From: an uncultured Methylococcaceae bacterium | GTDB lineage: Bacteria > Pseudomonadota > Gammaproteobacteria > Methylococcales > Methylomonadaceae | Direction of reading: 5' to 3' | NCBI GenBank assembly: GCA_903839795.1 | Contig: CAIMDR010000296.1 | Location: 1-5,077 of the forward strand | DNA: 5,077 nt | In this document: positions 4,505-5,077 of the stretch, one piece after another | How positions within the stretch are numbered: the first letter of the stretch is position 1 | Layout: each line of letters begins with the position of its first letter | Made by a program: the position numbers and the translations under genes | The notes under the pieces: model-generated | What the model saw: the letters and a program-made list of their open reading frames with translations, nothing else | Told to the model about the DNA's origin: nothing | The model's database searches: none

Positions 4505-5077
4505 ATGATCACCGCATTTAAAACTGAACAATTAGGGATTGGTTTTGATTTTGACATTACAGTTGAAGCCAATAAAAAAATTTACTGCTTCATCGGTAAA
4601 AACGGTATTGGCAAAACACAGCTTTTGGAAGGAATGGTAAAATCATTGATTTTTACGCACTCCATGTTTGGGCAACCCAATGAAAAATGTAAATATGCAA
4701 ATTTATTTGCTCAAAAAACCATCCGGGACAAATTAAAAACAAACACTTTAAAGCTGCCGCTAGATATCGAACTTAACGGGTTTAAAATCAAAGATAAAAA
4801 TACCCATAAATGGGGCTTTACAGATTTTGAACAAATTGGTGGACTCCAAAGTAGTTTGTTTGTATGTGATAAACCGATTGTTTTTATAGGCGCAAAAAAT
4901 CGCGGCTTTGCTAAAAACATTGATAGCAATAACATCAAAATTCTCTCTGATAGCCAAAATCGCTTTGTCGACAGTTTTGAACGGACGCTACGTTATATCA
5001 ATGGAGAAGGCCTGGAGCACCAGGAAATTGCTGACTGGTTTGCATCACGCCTGATAATCAACCCCAGTTTTGTTGCA
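4505..5077 (+). CDS. AAA family ATPase, N-terminal 191 residues (3' end outside window)
   Basis: An open frame runs from ATG 4505 to the window end without a stop. It begins MITAFKTEQLGIGFDFDI, and the Walker A is GKNGIGKTQ (31-39, Lys37) after the strand IYCFI. This places it among the ABC/SMC-like ATPases with a short N-terminal strand pair. Residues about 40-190 lie before the expected signature and Walker B, which fall outside the window. They include FVCDKPIVFIGAKNRGFAKNI (roughly 119-139), a segment I cannot assign to a named family. The ribosome site is weak (AGAG at 4495-4498, about 6 nt upstream). It is separated by 142 nt of palindrome-bearing spacer from the previous pair, so it probably belongs to a separate module whose partner lies downstream. 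It could be the ATPase of a Septu-like or other ATPase-plus-nuclease system, but nothing here decides it. Confidence 0.85.
   Translation, partial: MITAFKTEQLGIGFDFDITVEANKKIYCFIGKNGIGKTQLLEGMVKSLIFTHSMFGQPNEKCKYANLFAQKTIRDKLKTNTLKLPLDIELNGFKIKDKNTHKWGFTDFEQIGGLQSSLFVCDKPIVFIGAKNRGFAKNIDSNNIKILSDSQNRFVDSFERTLRYINGEGLEHQEIADWFASRLIINPSFVA

Noticed and set aside
4711..4957. Two minus-strand open frames in the last ATPase gene
   Set aside because: Both are antisense to a frame that carries a clear Walker A and stays open for 191 codons.

Overview
The window looks like part of a gammaproteobacterial chromosome. A methane-oxidiser-like (Methylococcales) background is possible, judging only from the style of the intergenic palindromes and the ilvD variant; this is a guess. 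It opens with the 3' end of a housekeeping gene, ilvD (branched-chain amino acid synthesis). The rest is an accessory region, visibly more AT-rich than ilvD, in which every complete gene lies on the + strand.

Layout. (1) 1-312: C-terminal end of dihydroxy-acid dehydratase. (2) 313-446: spacer with a nested inverted repeat. (3) 447-1738: a two-gene unit. An unrecognised protein built on four 34-residue repeats overlaps by 8 nt a DUF2335-type protein with two membrane segments. (4) 1717-1947: spacer holding a REP-like double hairpin. Each arm keeps its own pairing through matched base changes. (5) 1948-2484: a mosaic of three pieces. It has the first codons of a RAYT (REP-associated tyrosine transposase), then a GC-rich hairpin, then the last 19 codons of a barnase-like ribonuclease. 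The ribonuclease remnant's stop codon overlaps, as ATGA, the start of an intact barstar-family inhibitor. This looks like a ribonuclease/inhibitor pair whose ribonuclease gene was destroyed while the inhibitor survived. The long frame from 1948 joins the RAYT start to barstar and is probably not a real single protein. (6) 2588-4362: an SMC/ABC-like AAA ATPase and a DUF4276 TOPRIM-like protein, coupled by an ATGA overlap. This is the architecture of ATPase-TOPRIM antiphage systems, most like AbiL. (7) 4363-4504: spacer with inverted repeats. (8) 4505 to the window end: the first 191 residues of another AAA ATPase, cut by the window edge.

Taken together, this is a small defence or conflict island beside a core gene. 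It contains an orphan immunity gene, an intact ATPase/TOPRIM pair, the start of a second ATPase-based module, and an undescribed repeat protein/membrane protein pair that could be a further module. Functions in the island are inferred from family resemblance and gene order, read by eye without database searches.
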